From Planctomonas deserti (GTDB taxonomy: Bacteria; Actinomycetota; Actinomycetes; Actinomycetales; Microbacteriaceae), in contig NZ_QANL01000004.1 of NCBI RefSeq assembly GCF_003067705.1, positions 62,001 through 126,000 of the forward strand: a stretch of 64,000 bases of DNA, given 5' to 3'. Within the stretch, counting starts at the first letter, position 1, and each line of letters starts with the position of its first letter. The position numbers were made by a program, and so were the translations under genes. Below, piece after piece: positions 16,050-24,250 of this stretch. The notes below the pieces were generated by a model, which was not told where the DNA came from, ran no database searches, and was given only the letters and a program-made list of their open reading frames with translations.

Positions 16050-16532
16050 TCAGCGGGGCGGCCGATCGAGATCCGCGATCGGACGGGACCACCAGGGAAT
16101 TCGCTCCGTGACACGGAGGTAGTACCCCACTGCACCCAGCAGCGACATGAACACGACCACCCCGTGCGCAACTCCGGCGCCGTCGGAGGCGAAGGGCAGC
16201 AGAACGATCACGCCCCCGGCGAGGGCGCTGAAGAGGAGGGCGATCGCGCCGGCGGCCGCCTGGACAGCGCGATTCGCTGCCCAGCGCCGGACGATCGCGC
16301 GAATCGCCGTCGCGACGGTGACAGCGAGAAGGCCCACCACCATGCCGATAAGGCTGCCCACCAGTGAGAGCAGGAGGAGGAACATCGCCCCGTCGATCGA
16401 GGAGAAGCCGCTGAACCACGTCGCCCAGAGCACGATCGTGACGACGCCGCCGGTGACCGAGCCCCAGCCGACCGCGGCGCAGCAGGTGGGCGGATACCAG
16501 GCCAGCTGCCGGCGCTGCAGGTCCGTCTTCAT
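16050..16532 (-). CDS. Integral membrane protein of unknown function
   Basis: About 160 residues with four hydrophobic segments (near 21-42, 46-70, 88-110 and 117-135) and short polar ends. An early CC pair sits before the first helix. I choose the ATG at 16532 (MKTDLQRRQLAWYPP); frames further upstream run into the RidA fragment's promoter side. No family is recognised. It is divergent from the RidA remnant. Confidence 0.6.
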   Translation of the reverse strand: MKTDLQRRQLAWYPPTCCAAVGWGSVTGGVVTIVLWATWFSGFSSIDGAMFLLLLSLVGSLIGMVVGLLAVTVATAIRAIVRRWAANRAVQAAAGAIALLFSALAGGVIVLLPFASDGAGVAHGVVVFMSLLGAVGYYLRVTERIPWWSRPIADLDRPPR

Positions 16533-16662
16533 CCGCCCTGACCCTCGCATCCCATCCCTCGCCTCACGCGACGACCGTAGCCGCAGAAGGTCCGCCGGCC
16601 CCCTCCCCAGAACGGGGTGGTCGGCGATACTCGCTGCAGCAGACGACGGAAGGGATGAGCAC

Positions 16663-16803
16663 ATGAGCACGCGACCGACACCGGTGGATCCCCCGGCGCT
16701 CCCTCGCAGTGCCGCCTTCGCTCAGGGGATGATCGCTTCCGCCGGGCCGACCCTGTACGTCGGCGGTCAGAACGGCATCGACTCGTCCGGCGTCCAGGGC
16801 TGA
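16663..16803 (+). pseudogene. Truncated RidA-family remnant
   Basis: An ATG with a good ribosome-binding site (GGAAGGGATG) opens a 46-codon frame. It has the first strands of a RidA/YjgF imine deaminase, including the segment SAGPTLYVGGQNGID, and then stops at TGA (16801-16803). Normal members are about 125-150 residues. Translating the following 50 bp in the other frames does not restore RidA sequence, so the missing two thirds look deleted rather than frameshifted. Confidence 0.7.
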
Positions 16804-16856
16804 CCGAATGCCCAAGCCCTAGGCACCCGCCCAACGACGCTGCCGCAGGCCTCGAG

Positions 16857-18512
16857 TCACACCCCGGTTTCGGCGCCCGCATCAGCCGTGACGTGATCGT
16901 CAATGCGCTCGAACCGCGGGATGCGGCTGAGGCCGCACTTGACGGTGACCACGCCCGGCCCCGTGAAGAGGGTCCCGTCATCCGCCCGCCACGTACCCGG
17001 TGGCAGGACGACGCTGCGCTCCGTGGCACCCCTCGTGACGACCGGCGCGACGACGAGGTCGTGTCCCAGGAAGAACTGGTCGATCACGTCGTCGGCACCG
17101 CCCGCGTGGTACGCCATGGGGCGCAGGACTGGCTCGCCCGTCCGTGCGGCTTCCCCGACCAGAGCGAGGATGCGCGGGAGGAGACTCCGGCGCACCTCCA
17201 GCGCGTCGAGCACCGCGGCGAGGTGCGCTTCGTCCAGGACCCGCGACGGCGAGACCGAGAACTGCATCATCGGTGCGAGCGCGGCGACCTGTGCATACCG
17301 CACGAAGAACTCCTGGTCGATGGCGGCCGTGCCCCGCATCGCGTCGATCTCTCCGCCACCGATCATGTCCGGGCAGCCGAACGCGTGCCCGATGAGGCCC
17401 TGCGCGATCATCTCGGGAATGAGGCTCTCGATCCCCGAGCGGCTCCAGTCCGGGCGCTTGTCGTGCAGCCGCTGGGCGAGCGGCTGTCCACCCATCCGCC
17501 AGCAGGCGCGGAACTCGTTGAAGGGGTACCGGAGTCCGAGCCTGGCCCACTGCTCGCTCATCTCTCCCGGTGAGAGGGGGCGGGCCGTTCGGTCGTCATC
17601 CCGGAAGTCGCGTAGGTCGGCGCCGTCGAACTTGAACCCGTCGACGCCTGCCTCCGTGACGAGGAGGTCGAGTTCAGTGGTCAGCCACTCGATGGCGTCG
17701 GGATTCGACAGGTCGAGGACCGCGCTGAATCCGTTCCACCAGCGCCGGATGGCGGTGTCACCCGTCCGGTCCCGCAGGAGGAGGCCGCGCGACTCGAGTT
17801 CCCGGAACGCCGCGGAGTCCGGGCTGACGAACGGAACCAGCCACAGCATCAGCGAGCACCCCCACTCGTGCAGTTGCGCCGCCATGGCCGCGGGGTCGGG
17901 GAAGCGCGACTCGTCGAAGCGCCAGGTGCCGTAGTCCGGCGACCACGCGTCGTCGATCATCACCACGCCAGGCGGAAGGCCGGCGTCGAGCAGGCCGCGG
18001 ACGTAACGCAGCACCCCGTCCTGAGTCGGCGTGTAGGGCTGCTCGATCCACGTGTTGTACTGCGGGCCGGCGAAGAGCTCGTGGGCGGGGGTGCGGCCGG
18101 AGGGGGGAAAAAACCGGGCGGATGCGGAGCGGAACGCATCGCGGAGCGAGGTTCCGCCGCGGCCGAGGACGACGTGGCGTCCCCTTACCCGCAGCATCCC
18201 GTCGTCGAAGGAGAACGTGAATGCCTCGTCCGACCAGACGATGCGACCTGCGTTCGACAGGAGAAGCGGAGCGCTCTGGTTGCTCGAGAGCGCTCGGCGG
18301 GCGGCTTCGGCATCCGGAGCGTCCGGGGTGTCGAGACTTCCGGCGCCGAGAGCGCGGGTGAAGGGGCGCTCGCCGAACGGCATGTGAACGCCGTCGTCCA
18401 CCGCTCCTCCCCACCACCGCTCCTCGGGCAGGAGTGCGACCTCGAGCACGTCTGCCGCCGCCTCCTGCCGCCACTGAGGCGCGGATGCGGTGCTGGATAC
18501 GGAAGAACTCAT
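16857..18512 (-). CDS. Glycoside hydrolase family 31 enzyme
   Basis: A 551-residue alpha-glycosidase without signal peptide, so probably cytoplasmic. An N-terminal beta-sandwich is followed by the (beta/alpha)8 barrel with the GH31 nucleophile Asp296 in GFKFDGADL and the acid/base Asp382 in GCPDMIGGG. The MIDDAWSPDYG and WLVPFVSPDS segments belong to the substrate pocket. A C-terminal beta domain closes the protein. The family includes alpha-glucosidases, alpha-xylosidases, alpha-galactosidases and sulfoquinovosidases; specificity is undecided. I take the ATG at 18512 because AAGGA stands 7 nt upstream; one at 18518 is too close to it. Confidence 0.88.
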   Translation of the reverse strand: MSSSVSSTASAPQWRQEAAADVLEVALLPEERWWGGAVDDGVHMPFGERPFTRALGAGSLDTPDAPDAEAARRALSSNQSAPLLLSNAGRIVWSDEAFTFSFDDGMLRVRGRHVVLGRGGTSLRDAFRSASARFFPPSGRTPAHELFAGPQYNTWIEQPYTPTQDGVLRYVRGLLDAGLPPGVVMIDDAWSPDYGTWRFDESRFPDPAAMAAQLHEWGCSLMLWLVPFVSPDSAAFRELESRGLLLRDRTGDTAIRRWWNGFSAVLDLSNPDAIEWLTTELDLLVTEAGVDGFKFDGADLRDFRDDDRTARPLSPGEMSEQWARLGLRYPFNEFRACWRMGGQPLAQRLHDKRPDWSRSGIESLIPEMIAQGLIGHAFGCPDMIGGGEIDAMRGTAAIDQEFFVRYAQVAALAPMMQFSVSPSRVLDEAHLAAVLDALEVRRSLLPRILALVGEAARTGEPVLRPMAYHAGGADDVIDQFFLGHDLVVAPVVTRGATERSVVLPPGTWRADDGTLFTGPGVVTVKCGLSRIPRFERIDDHVTADAGAETGV

Positions 18513-18633
18513 GCGCATGTCCTTGCTGACCGGAGGCCTCCCCCGAGTCTTCCGGATCTTACGGATCCCGAAGCGCCGGGACGATCGGGGTCGCGGCACG
18601 TGCGGGAGCCGATCGAGGGCAGGCGGTGCCGGG

Positions 18634-19356
18634 TCAGAACTCGATGGTCGCCTCGGTAGGGGTCGGGTCGTAGTTCACCAGGACGCGGATCCCGTCCGGC
18701 AGGTCGACCTCCTCGGCCAACCGAGCCCGCAGCGCGTCGAGCTGCGCCTCCGTTGGCGGCGGAGGTCCGCCCACCCGGTTGACGTAATCCAGTTGGAACG
18801 CGTTGGCCCCGTGGTCGTAGCCGCCGGTGCTCAATCCGTTGGACAGCTCCGCCTGGGCGATGTCCGAGATCTGCGACATGCGATTCTCGATGTCCTTCTC
18901 CGAGAGGCCGACGTTGCCGGTGAAGGTGACGTCCTCCACGGCGATGTCGCCTCCCAGCAGTTCGAGCGGTATCTCGTCCTTGAACGAGATGAAGCCGCGG
19001 AGGCAGGCGGGCTCGACCCGCGCCGTCGAGTAGTCGTCTGGATAGGCCACGCGCAGGGATTCGGCGAAGGCGCCGAATCGCGTCTGGTAGTCCACCCAGT
19101 CGACGAACTCGCCGCTCGCCGCCGCCTGGTCCCCCGCCTCGATCTGCTCGGATGACAGCCAATCGCATCCGGAATCGGCTGGCTCGTCCTCACCGTCCGC
19201 CGTGTCGACGGGGTCGGGATCGGTGCGCGTGTCGGGCTGCGCCGGCGCGGCCTGCGGGGTGATGCCGTCCCCTGATCCTGCGGGGGAAGCACAACCGGCC
19301 ACCGCGACCAGAATCGCGGCCGCGCTCACCGCCAGTAGGAGTCGGAAGTCCCTCAT
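18634..19356 (-). CDS. Lipoprotein of unknown function
   Basis: A 240-residue secreted lipoprotein. The signal has a lipobox AVAGC with Cys22 as the lipidation site, followed by a disordered Pro/Asp/Thr-rich linker (about 25-62). The folded part contains DWLSSEQIEAGD, two further cysteines (in GCDW and ACLRG) that could bridge, and a C terminus with DLPDGIRVLVNYDPTP. No known domain is recognised. It lies downstream of no obvious partner and is followed after 120 bp by the GH31 gene on the same strand. Confidence 0.7.
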   Translation of the reverse strand: MRDFRLLLAVSAAAILVAVAGCASPAGSGDGITPQAAPAQPDTRTDPDPVDTADGEDEPADSGCDWLSSEQIEAGDQAAASGEFVDWVDYQTRFGAFAESLRVAYPDDYSTARVEPACLRGFISFKDEIPLELLGGDIAVEDVTFTGNVGLSEKDIENRMSQISDIAQAELSNGLSTGGYDHGANAFQLDYVNRVGGPPPPTEAQLDALRARLAEEVDLPDGIRVLVNYDPTPTEATIEF

Positions 19357-19421
19357 GGACGAACACTATCGGGGCGCCTCTCCCCGCGGTCCCGGAGCTC
19401 GTTGCAGGGACGCAACACATA

Positions 19422-19447
19422 CGGTCCCTGAGCCTGTCGAAGGGGCG
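19422..19447 (+). repeat. GGTCCCTGAGC-type palindromic repeat, left flank of DUF222 module 1
   Basis: CGGTCCCTGAGCCTGTCGAA followed by GGGGCG. It is an imperfect palindrome with GTCCCT/AGGGaC-type arms around a GAGCCTGTCGA centre. A single copy lies about 110 bp upstream of the DUF222-HNH gene. Confidence 0.85.
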
Positions 19448-19496
19448 TAACAGCGCCTCGTGACGGCCCCCCTCCACACCATCCTTCTCACGCTAC

Positions 19497-19555
19497 TTAT
19501 CCACAAATGTCCAGGTCAGCATTGGAATGTCGGTGGTCGGTGAGACCATAGACGC
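19497..19555 (+). promoter_or_regulatory. Upstream element with DnaA-box word, DUF222 module 1
   Basis: TTATCCACA (19497-19505), a perfect consensus DnaA box, is followed by GTCCA, the doubled word GTCGGTGGTCGGTG and then GACGC immediately before ATGA. The second DUF222 gene has the same series of words in the same order and spacing (41228-41289). Role unknown: promoter, autoregulatory site or nuclease target. Confidence 0.6.
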
Positions 19556-20950
19556 ATGAACAGCCCGACCTTGGCGGAGCTAACGGAGGCGGTCTCGACC
19601 GCGGTTCCCGTGGTGTCGCTGGGCGGGTTCAACGACGAGACTCTGCTCGGTCTTACCCGGCAGATCGAGGCGCTCGGGCGATACGCCGACGCGCTCCGCG
19701 TGACTGCTGCGGGGGAGATCGCAGCGCGGTCCCGCACGGAGGACGGACCGGCCGGTCTCGCCGCCCGGAAGGGCTGCCGCTCGGCGAACGAACTCCTGCA
19801 GCGGCTCACCCAGATCTCTGGCGCCACGGGCGCATCCCGCATCGGGCTGGCCGCACTGACGCGACGCGGCACGTCCATCTCGGGTGCACGGATGCCGGCC
19901 ACGTTCGACCACGTCCGCGCCGCCCTCGAGACTGGCGAGCTCGGCATCGACGCCGCGGTCGCCCTCACCAAGAACCTTGCGCCGCTGCAGGACCGGGTGC
20001 ACCCGGACGCCCTTGACGCCGCGGAGATGGAGCTCGTGGCCGCGGCGACCGGGACGAGCCCGGACAGCAGCGTTCCCGCGTCGGCGGACGAGATACGCAT
20101 CCAAGCATCGGTCTGGCGCGCCACGCTCGACCCCGACGGACTCGAGCCCGACGAGGCCCACGCGATGGCCAAGCGCGGCTTCCGCCTCGGCCCCGAGCGC
20201 AACGGGCTGGTACCCGTCTCGGGCGGGTTGCTGCCGGAGGCGGCGGGTCGGGTGAAGCGGCTCTTCGACGCGTACCTCACCCCGACCACGGCGCCCGCCT
20301 TCCTCAATGACGAGGAACTCGTTGACAAGGACGCGGTCAAAGATCCCCGGTCAAAGGATCAGCAGAGGCACGACATCCTGATCGGCGTCCTCGACGCCAT
20401 GGCCCGCAGCGGCGACACGCCGACCGTCGGTGGCGCCGCACCGACCGTGCTCGTGACGGTGCGCGCGGAGGACTTGGACAGCGGCGGCGCCGGATACGCG
20501 GACGGGGTCGAGTCGCCCCTGTCGCCCACCACGGTGCAGCAGCTGGTGTGCAGCGGGGGCACGCAGAAGGTACTGATCGGCAAGAACGGGCGGATCCTCA
20601 AGCTGGGCTCGGCGGAGCGATGCTTCACCGCACCGCAGCGCCGGGCGATCACCGCCCGTGACGGCGGCTGCCTGATCCCCGGTTGCTCGATCCCCGCAGG
20701 CTGGTGCGAGGTCCACCACGTGATCCCCGCCGCGGAGGGTGGACCAACCCATCCGGACAACGGCGTCCTCCTGTGCTGGTTCCACCACCGCACCATCGAC
20801 ACCTCGGGCTGGGCGATCCGCATGCGCGCCGGAGCACCCGAGGTACAAGCGCCGCCCTGGCTCGACCACACCCGCCGATGGCGCCCCGCGACGAAGAGCC
20901 GAACCGCACTCGCCACCCGAGTGAGCGGCCACCACCATCACGGTCGCTGA
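19556..20950 (+). CDS. DUF222 domain protein with C-terminal HNH endonuclease
   Basis: A 464-residue member of the actinobacterial 13E12-repeat/DUF222 family. Residues about 10-330 form the helical DUF222 region. The C-terminal HNH nuclease (about 365-420) has the zinc cysteines in CLIPGC, the HNH core HHVIP, the Asn of HPDNG and the final His in LLCWFHHR. In M. tuberculosis related genes lie in REP13E12 repeats, one of which is a phage attachment site, but the biochemical role is not established. GGTCCCTGAGC palindromes flank it on both sides, and its upstream region is shared with a second, diverged paralog at 41290. Confidence 0.88.
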   Translation: MNSPTLAELTEAVSTAVPVVSLGGFNDETLLGLTRQIEALGRYADALRVTAAGEIAARSRTEDGPAGLAARKGCRSANELLQRLTQISGATGASRIGLAALTRRGTSISGARMPATFDHVRAALETGELGIDAAVALTKNLAPLQDRVHPDALDAAEMELVAAATGTSPDSSVPASADEIRIQASVWRATLDPDGLEPDEAHAMAKRGFRLGPERNGLVPVSGGLLPEAAGRVKRLFDAYLTPTTAPAFLNDEELVDKDAVKDPRSKDQQRHDILIGVLDAMARSGDTPTVGGAAPTVLVTVRAEDLDSGGAGYADGVESPLSPTTVQQLVCSGGTQKVLIGKNGRILKLGSAERCFTAPQRRAITARDGGCLIPGCSIPAGWCEVHHVIPAAEGGPTHPDNGVLLCWFHHRTIDTSGWAIRMRAGAPEVQAPPWLDHTRRWRPATKSRTALATRVSGHHHHGR

Positions 20951-20958
20951 GGTCCACC

Positions 20959-21128
20959 ACGGTCCCTGAGCTTGTCGAAGGGACACAAGCCGGTTCGGTC
21001 ACGTCCCTTCGACAGGCTCAGGGACCGTGTGGGCTCGTCCCTTCGACGGGCGCGCGAACCGTGTGAGCTGATTCCTTCGACAGGTTCAGGGACCGACGGG
21101 CCCGCCCCTCCGACCGGCTCAGGGACCG
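20959..21128. repeat. Cluster of five GGTCCCTGAGC-type palindromes, right flank of DUF222 module 1
   Basis: One forward copy (20959-20984) is followed by reverse copies at about 21002-21028, 21036-21060 (degenerate), 21071-21096 and 21100-21128. Forward and first reverse copies can pair over their whole length. The cluster starts 9 bp after the DUF222 stop and ends about 60 bp before the arginase-family gene. Confidence 0.85.
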
Positions 21129-21188
21129 TGTGGGTAGGCCTGTCGCTACGTCACCGCTCCACCCGTCGGGGGTCGGTGTCAGGCTGGG

Positions 21189-22178
21189 GTGGTGATCGCG
21201 ATCGTGTCCGCGCCGACGAACCTTGGGTTGCGGCCGCCCGAGCCCGGCGGGGTGCCCGGCACCTCGAAGGCGCCCGAGGCGCTTCGGGCCGCGGGGCTCT
21301 ACGACTTGCTCGCGGCGACGGGAGCGACGGACGCGGGCGTCGTGCTCCCCGGCCGATACGTGGACGACGACGCAACGCGCGCGGCGGGTCACGTGCGCAA
21401 CGAGGTCGCGATAATCGACCACACCCGACGACTCGCGGCGCGGGTCCGGGCGATCCTCGATCGGGGCGATGCGCCTCTCGTGCTGGGCGGCGATTGCAGC
21501 CTGCTCCTCGGCGTCGGCGTCGCGCTCACCGGCACGGTTCCGCGTGCGGGGCTCGTGCACCTGGACGGGCATACCGACTTCCGCCATCCGGGCAACAGCG
21601 ACAGGTGCGCGAGCGTCGCCGGCGAAGACCTCGCCGCCGCCATCGGTCTGCACTGGCCGGCGATCGCCGACATCGATGGCCTCGGCCCGTACTTCCCCGC
21701 CCCGCGGGTCGCCCACCTCGGCTGCAGGGAGGACGACGAGGAGCTGGCCGAGGCATCATCGGTGCTTGGACTCGTCGTGCCGGCGCGCGAGGCGGTGCGC
21801 CGAGGCATGCGGTCGGCGGCGGCTGACGTCGCCGCTGTCGCGACAGCAACCGGCGCAGCTGGCGCAGCCGCGGCAGACGGCGCAGCCGCGGCGGACAGCG
21901 CAGACAGCGCAGACAGCGCAGGCAACCGCGGCTACTGGCTTCAGCTGGACGTCGACATCCTGGACCCGGTGTGGATGCCCGCCGTCGACAGCCCCGATCC
22001 CGGCGGCCTTGACCCGGATCAGCTCGTCGACCTCCTCGCCGCGCTCGCGCCCGGGGCCGTCGGCGCATCCGTGACGGTCTTCGATCCGGACCTCGACCCG
22101 GACGGCCGCCATGCGGCACTGCTCGCGCGGGTGCTCGCGGAGGGCCTACAGAAGTTGGGCACAGAGGTCGACCATTAG
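21189..22178 (+). CDS. Arginase/agmatinase-family protein with altered first metal motif
   Basis: Ureohydrolase-fold protein of 329 residues. Motif two is DGHTDF (Asp126, His128, Asp130) and motif three is DVDILDP (Asp254, Asp256), both as in Mn-dependent arginases. The first motif reads GGDCS, with Cys103 where arginases have the metal-binding His. A low-complexity Ala/Gly/Asp/Ser insert (about 213-245) precedes motif three and is encoded by a 9-bp tandem repeat. These features suggest an arginase-like protein of changed specificity or weakened activity. The start is one of two tandem GTG codons (21189 or 21192). Confidence 0.78.
   Translation: MVIAIVSAPTNLGLRPPEPGGVPGTSKAPEALRAAGLYDLLAATGATDAGVVLPGRYVDDDATRAAGHVRNEVAIIDHTRRLAARVRAILDRGDAPLVLGGDCSLLLGVGVALTGTVPRAGLVHLDGHTDFRHPGNSDRCASVAGEDLAAAIGLHWPAIADIDGLGPYFPAPRVAHLGCREDDEELAEASSVLGLVVPAREAVRRGMRSAAADVAAVATATGAAGAAAADGAAAADSADSADSAGNRGYWLQLDVDILDPVWMPAVDSPDPGGLDPDQLVDLLAALAPGAVGASVTVFDPDLDPDGRHAALLARVLAEGLQKLGTEVDH
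21889..21925 (+). repeat. 9-bp in-frame tandem repeat inside the arginase-family gene
   Basis: About four units of the type GCGGACAGC/GCAGACAGC encode repeated Ala-Asp-Ser. Looser units extend upstream to about 21844. Length may vary between strains. Confidence 0.7.
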
Positions 22179-22275
22179 AGCTGCCGCCCCCAACGCCCTG
22201 CCGCCCCACCGCGCTTGCACCACGCGGCTGAGCCCGGCGTAGGCTCCCGTCGACCCGACCGGAGGAGGCCCGCTG

Positions 22276-23139
22276 ATGTCCCCACGACCGGGCGAGACCG
22301 CGGCCGGCTGGTCCTGGGATCCGTCGCTCTACGCCGGTAGCGCGGCCTACTACGCGACCGGTCGGGCCGCCTACCCGCCCGAGCTCATCGCCGCGCTGGC
22401 CGCTGAGCTCGGCCTCAACGGGTCCGGGCTCCTCGTCGACATCGGCTGTGGGCCCGGCTCCCTCACGCTCCCCCTCGCGCCCCACTTCGCCCGGGTGATC
22501 GGTGTGGATGCCGACGCCGACATGCTGGCCGAGGCCGCCAGGATCGCCCGCAACGCGGGCGTCGAGAACGCCGAGTGGCGGCACGCTCGCGCCGAGGACC
22601 TGACACCCGAAAACTTCCGTCCCGTACGCACCGTCACCCTCGCCCAGTCGTTCCACTGGATGGACCGTCCCCGGGTCGCCGCCCTCGCCCACGGGATGCT
22701 CGACGACGACGGCGCGCTCGTGCACGTTCACGCGACGACGCACATGGGCGTCGAGGGCGACGCGGCACTCGCGCATCCTCGCCCGCCCTGGGAGGCGATA
22801 GCGGACCTGGTGCGCCGCCACCTTGGACCCGTGCGACGGGCGGGGCGCGGCTTCCTGCCCACGGGAACCGCGGGAGGGGACGAGGAAACGGTCTACCGGG
22901 CGGCCGGGTTCCTCGACGTGACGCGCGTGACCGCGCCGGGCCGCATCATCGAACGCGGCGCGGACGACATCGTTGCCGCGGTCCTCTCGCTGTCCAGCTC
23001 CGCTCCGCACCTGTTCGGCGACGGGCTTCCGGCGTTCACCGCGGCCCTGCGCACCCTGCTCGCCGAGACGAGTCCCGGCGGCGTCTTCGCCGAGGAGATG
23101 CGGCCCGTCGACGCCGACGTGTGGCGCAAGCCTCGATAG
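22276..23139 (+). CDS. Class I SAM-dependent methyltransferase
   Basis: A 287-residue Rossmann methyltransferase of the Methyltransf_11/25 type. Motif I is LLVDIGCGPGSLTLPLA (about residues 55-71), the acidic residue after strand 2 is in GVDADADML, and the motif after strand 4 is LAQSFHWMDR, typical of the group that includes trans-aconitate- and UbiE-like enzymes. The substrate is unknown. Start is supported by GGAGGAGG 7 nt upstream; a TAGGCT box lies some 35 bp before it. It converges with the VOC gene. Confidence 0.87.
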   Translation: MSPRPGETAAGWSWDPSLYAGSAAYYATGRAAYPPELIAALAAELGLNGSGLLVDIGCGPGSLTLPLAPHFARVIGVDADADMLAEAARIARNAGVENAEWRHARAEDLTPENFRPVRTVTLAQSFHWMDRPRVAALAHGMLDDDGALVHVHATTHMGVEGDAALAHPRPPWEAIADLVRRHLGPVRRAGRGFLPTGTAGGDEETVYRAAGFLDVTRVTAPGRIIERGADDIVAAVLSLSSSAPHLFGDGLPAFTAALRTLLAETSPGGVFAEEMRPVDADVWRKPR

Positions 23140-23216
23140 ACGGCGGTCGAGCACTGCAGCACTTGGCGGTGGTCGGGGTGCCGCAGCACGGGACGGCGGT
23201 CGCGCGCTACAGCGCT
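23139..23216. repeat. Pair of 25-bp direct repeats at two convergent stop codons
   Basis: A 25-bp element beginning GACGGCGGTCG occurs at 23139-23163 and 23192-23216 with four mismatches. The first copy begins at the last base of the methyltransferase stop codon. The second covers the stop codon of the convergent VOC gene. Confidence 0.65.
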
Positions 23217-23662
23217 GTTCCGTGCTCAGGCGCCCGGCGGGTCGCCGCCGCCAGCGACTCCAGGTAGTGCGGGCTGTGGATGAGCCCGAGGACGTTGCCG
23301 AAGGGATCGACGACGGAGGCCGTCACGAAGCCCTCGCCGCGCTCCATCACCGGCTCGTACTCGCGCGCGCCGAGCTCCTTCAGGCGGTCGACCGTCGCCA
23401 CGATGTCGTCCACGTGCCAGCGGGCGATCGCCCCGCCCGGCTCGATCGGCGAGGTCGAGGGGAGGTAGCTGCGGTCGATGATCCCGAACTCGTCGCCATG
23501 GTCGCCCAGCCGGAACTCGACGTAGGCGGGGTTCTCCGCGTCCGGCCGCTGGAAGTACGGGTCGACGCCGAGGAACCGCGCGTACCAGTCGCGGGCCTCC
23601 CCCACGTCGTCGGCCGAGATGTTGAGCTGTGCGATCCCGCGCAGCGGCGACGGTGCAGACAT
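23207..23662 (-). CDS. VOC (glyoxalase/bleomycin-resistance) fold protein
   Basis: A 151-residue protein with the paired beta-alpha-beta-beta-beta modules of the vicinal oxygen chelate superfamily. The first module begins IAQLNISADDVGEARDWYA and the second ends in VVDPFGNVLGLI. The start is the ATG at 23662 (MSAPSPLRG). Members serve as glyoxalases, dioxygenases, isomerases or antibiotic-binding proteins. No specific function can be assigned. Confidence 0.85.
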   Translation of the reverse strand: MSAPSPLRGIAQLNISADDVGEARDWYARFLGVDPYFQRPDAENPAYVEFRLGDHGDEFGIIDRSYLPSTSPIEPGGAIARWHVDDIVATVDRLKELGAREYEPVMERGEGFVTASVVDPFGNVLGLIHSPHYLESLAAATRRAPEHGTAL

Positions 23663-23782
23663 CGGTGTCCTCGCATCCTGAGAAGGGCCGCGTCGGCGCG
23701 GCCCTCCCCATGGTGGCGAGGGGCGCGCGGCGCGGTCAAGCACCAACGCAAGTACCAGCGCGCGGGCCGGCGACGCGAACCC

Positions 23783-24250
23783 TTAGCGGGAGGCCTCCGG
23801 GCGGGGCCGCCGGAAGGAGAACGTCTTGTGCCCGACGTAGGTCGCGATGGTGATCACGATCGTCACGAGGATCTGCGACACGATCGGGTCGAGCCCGGAC
23901 GTCTCCACGACGAGCGGCAGCAGGATCAGGTTGGCGAAGAGCGGGGTCAGGTTCACCAGCGTGTACCTGCCGAGATCCGGCCACACGTTGCCGCTCACCT
24001 TGAACACCGCCTTGCGGTGCAGCGTGAAGGAGATGGGCATCTGCACGGCCCACGCGATCACGAGCACGGCCGGGTACGGGATCGAGTCGCCCCAGAGCAG
24101 GTAGAACAGGGCGAACCAGGCCGTGCCGACGACGGTGTTGAAGGCACCGACGAGCAGGAACGCGATGCGCTCGTCGCGGATGAGGCGGAGCAGGATCCCC
24201 GGCCTGCGGGGCTCCTCGCCGGGAACGCCCGCTCTCGTCTGCTCGTCCAT
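23783..24250 (-). CDS. GtrA-family membrane protein
   Basis: A 155-residue protein with four membrane helices (near 28-50, 54-75, 98-118 and 124-142). The signatures are FLLVGAFNTVVGTAWF in the first helix and a C-terminal VGHKTFSFRR. GtrA proteins are thought to move polyprenyl-phosphate-linked sugars across the membrane or to stabilise glycosyltransferases in cell-wall glycan synthesis. No glycosyltransferase is adjacent here. The gap to 24541 (about 290 bp) shows no other feature. Confidence 0.85.
   Translation of the reverse strand: MDEQTRAGVPGEEPRRPGILLRLIRDERIAFLLVGAFNTVVGTAWFALFYLLWGDSIPYPAVLVIAWAVQMPISFTLHRKAVFKVSGNVWPDLGRYTLVNLTPLFANLILLPLVVETSGLDPIVSQILVTIVITIATYVGHKTFSFRRPRPEASR

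Noticed and set aside
16804-16856. Continuation of RidA after a frameshift
   Set aside because: None of the three frames after the stop gives recognisable RidA sequence, so a simple frameshift does not explain the truncation.
19497-19505. A perfect DnaA box as a sign of a replication origin
   Set aside because: It is a single box without an AT-rich unwinding region or dnaA/dnaN neighbours; it belongs to an element shared by the two DUF222 genes.
20959-21128. The repeat cluster as a CRISPR array
   Set aside because: The repeats are palindromes in both orientations with irregular, partly repeat-derived spacing; there are no unique spacers of equal length and no cas genes.
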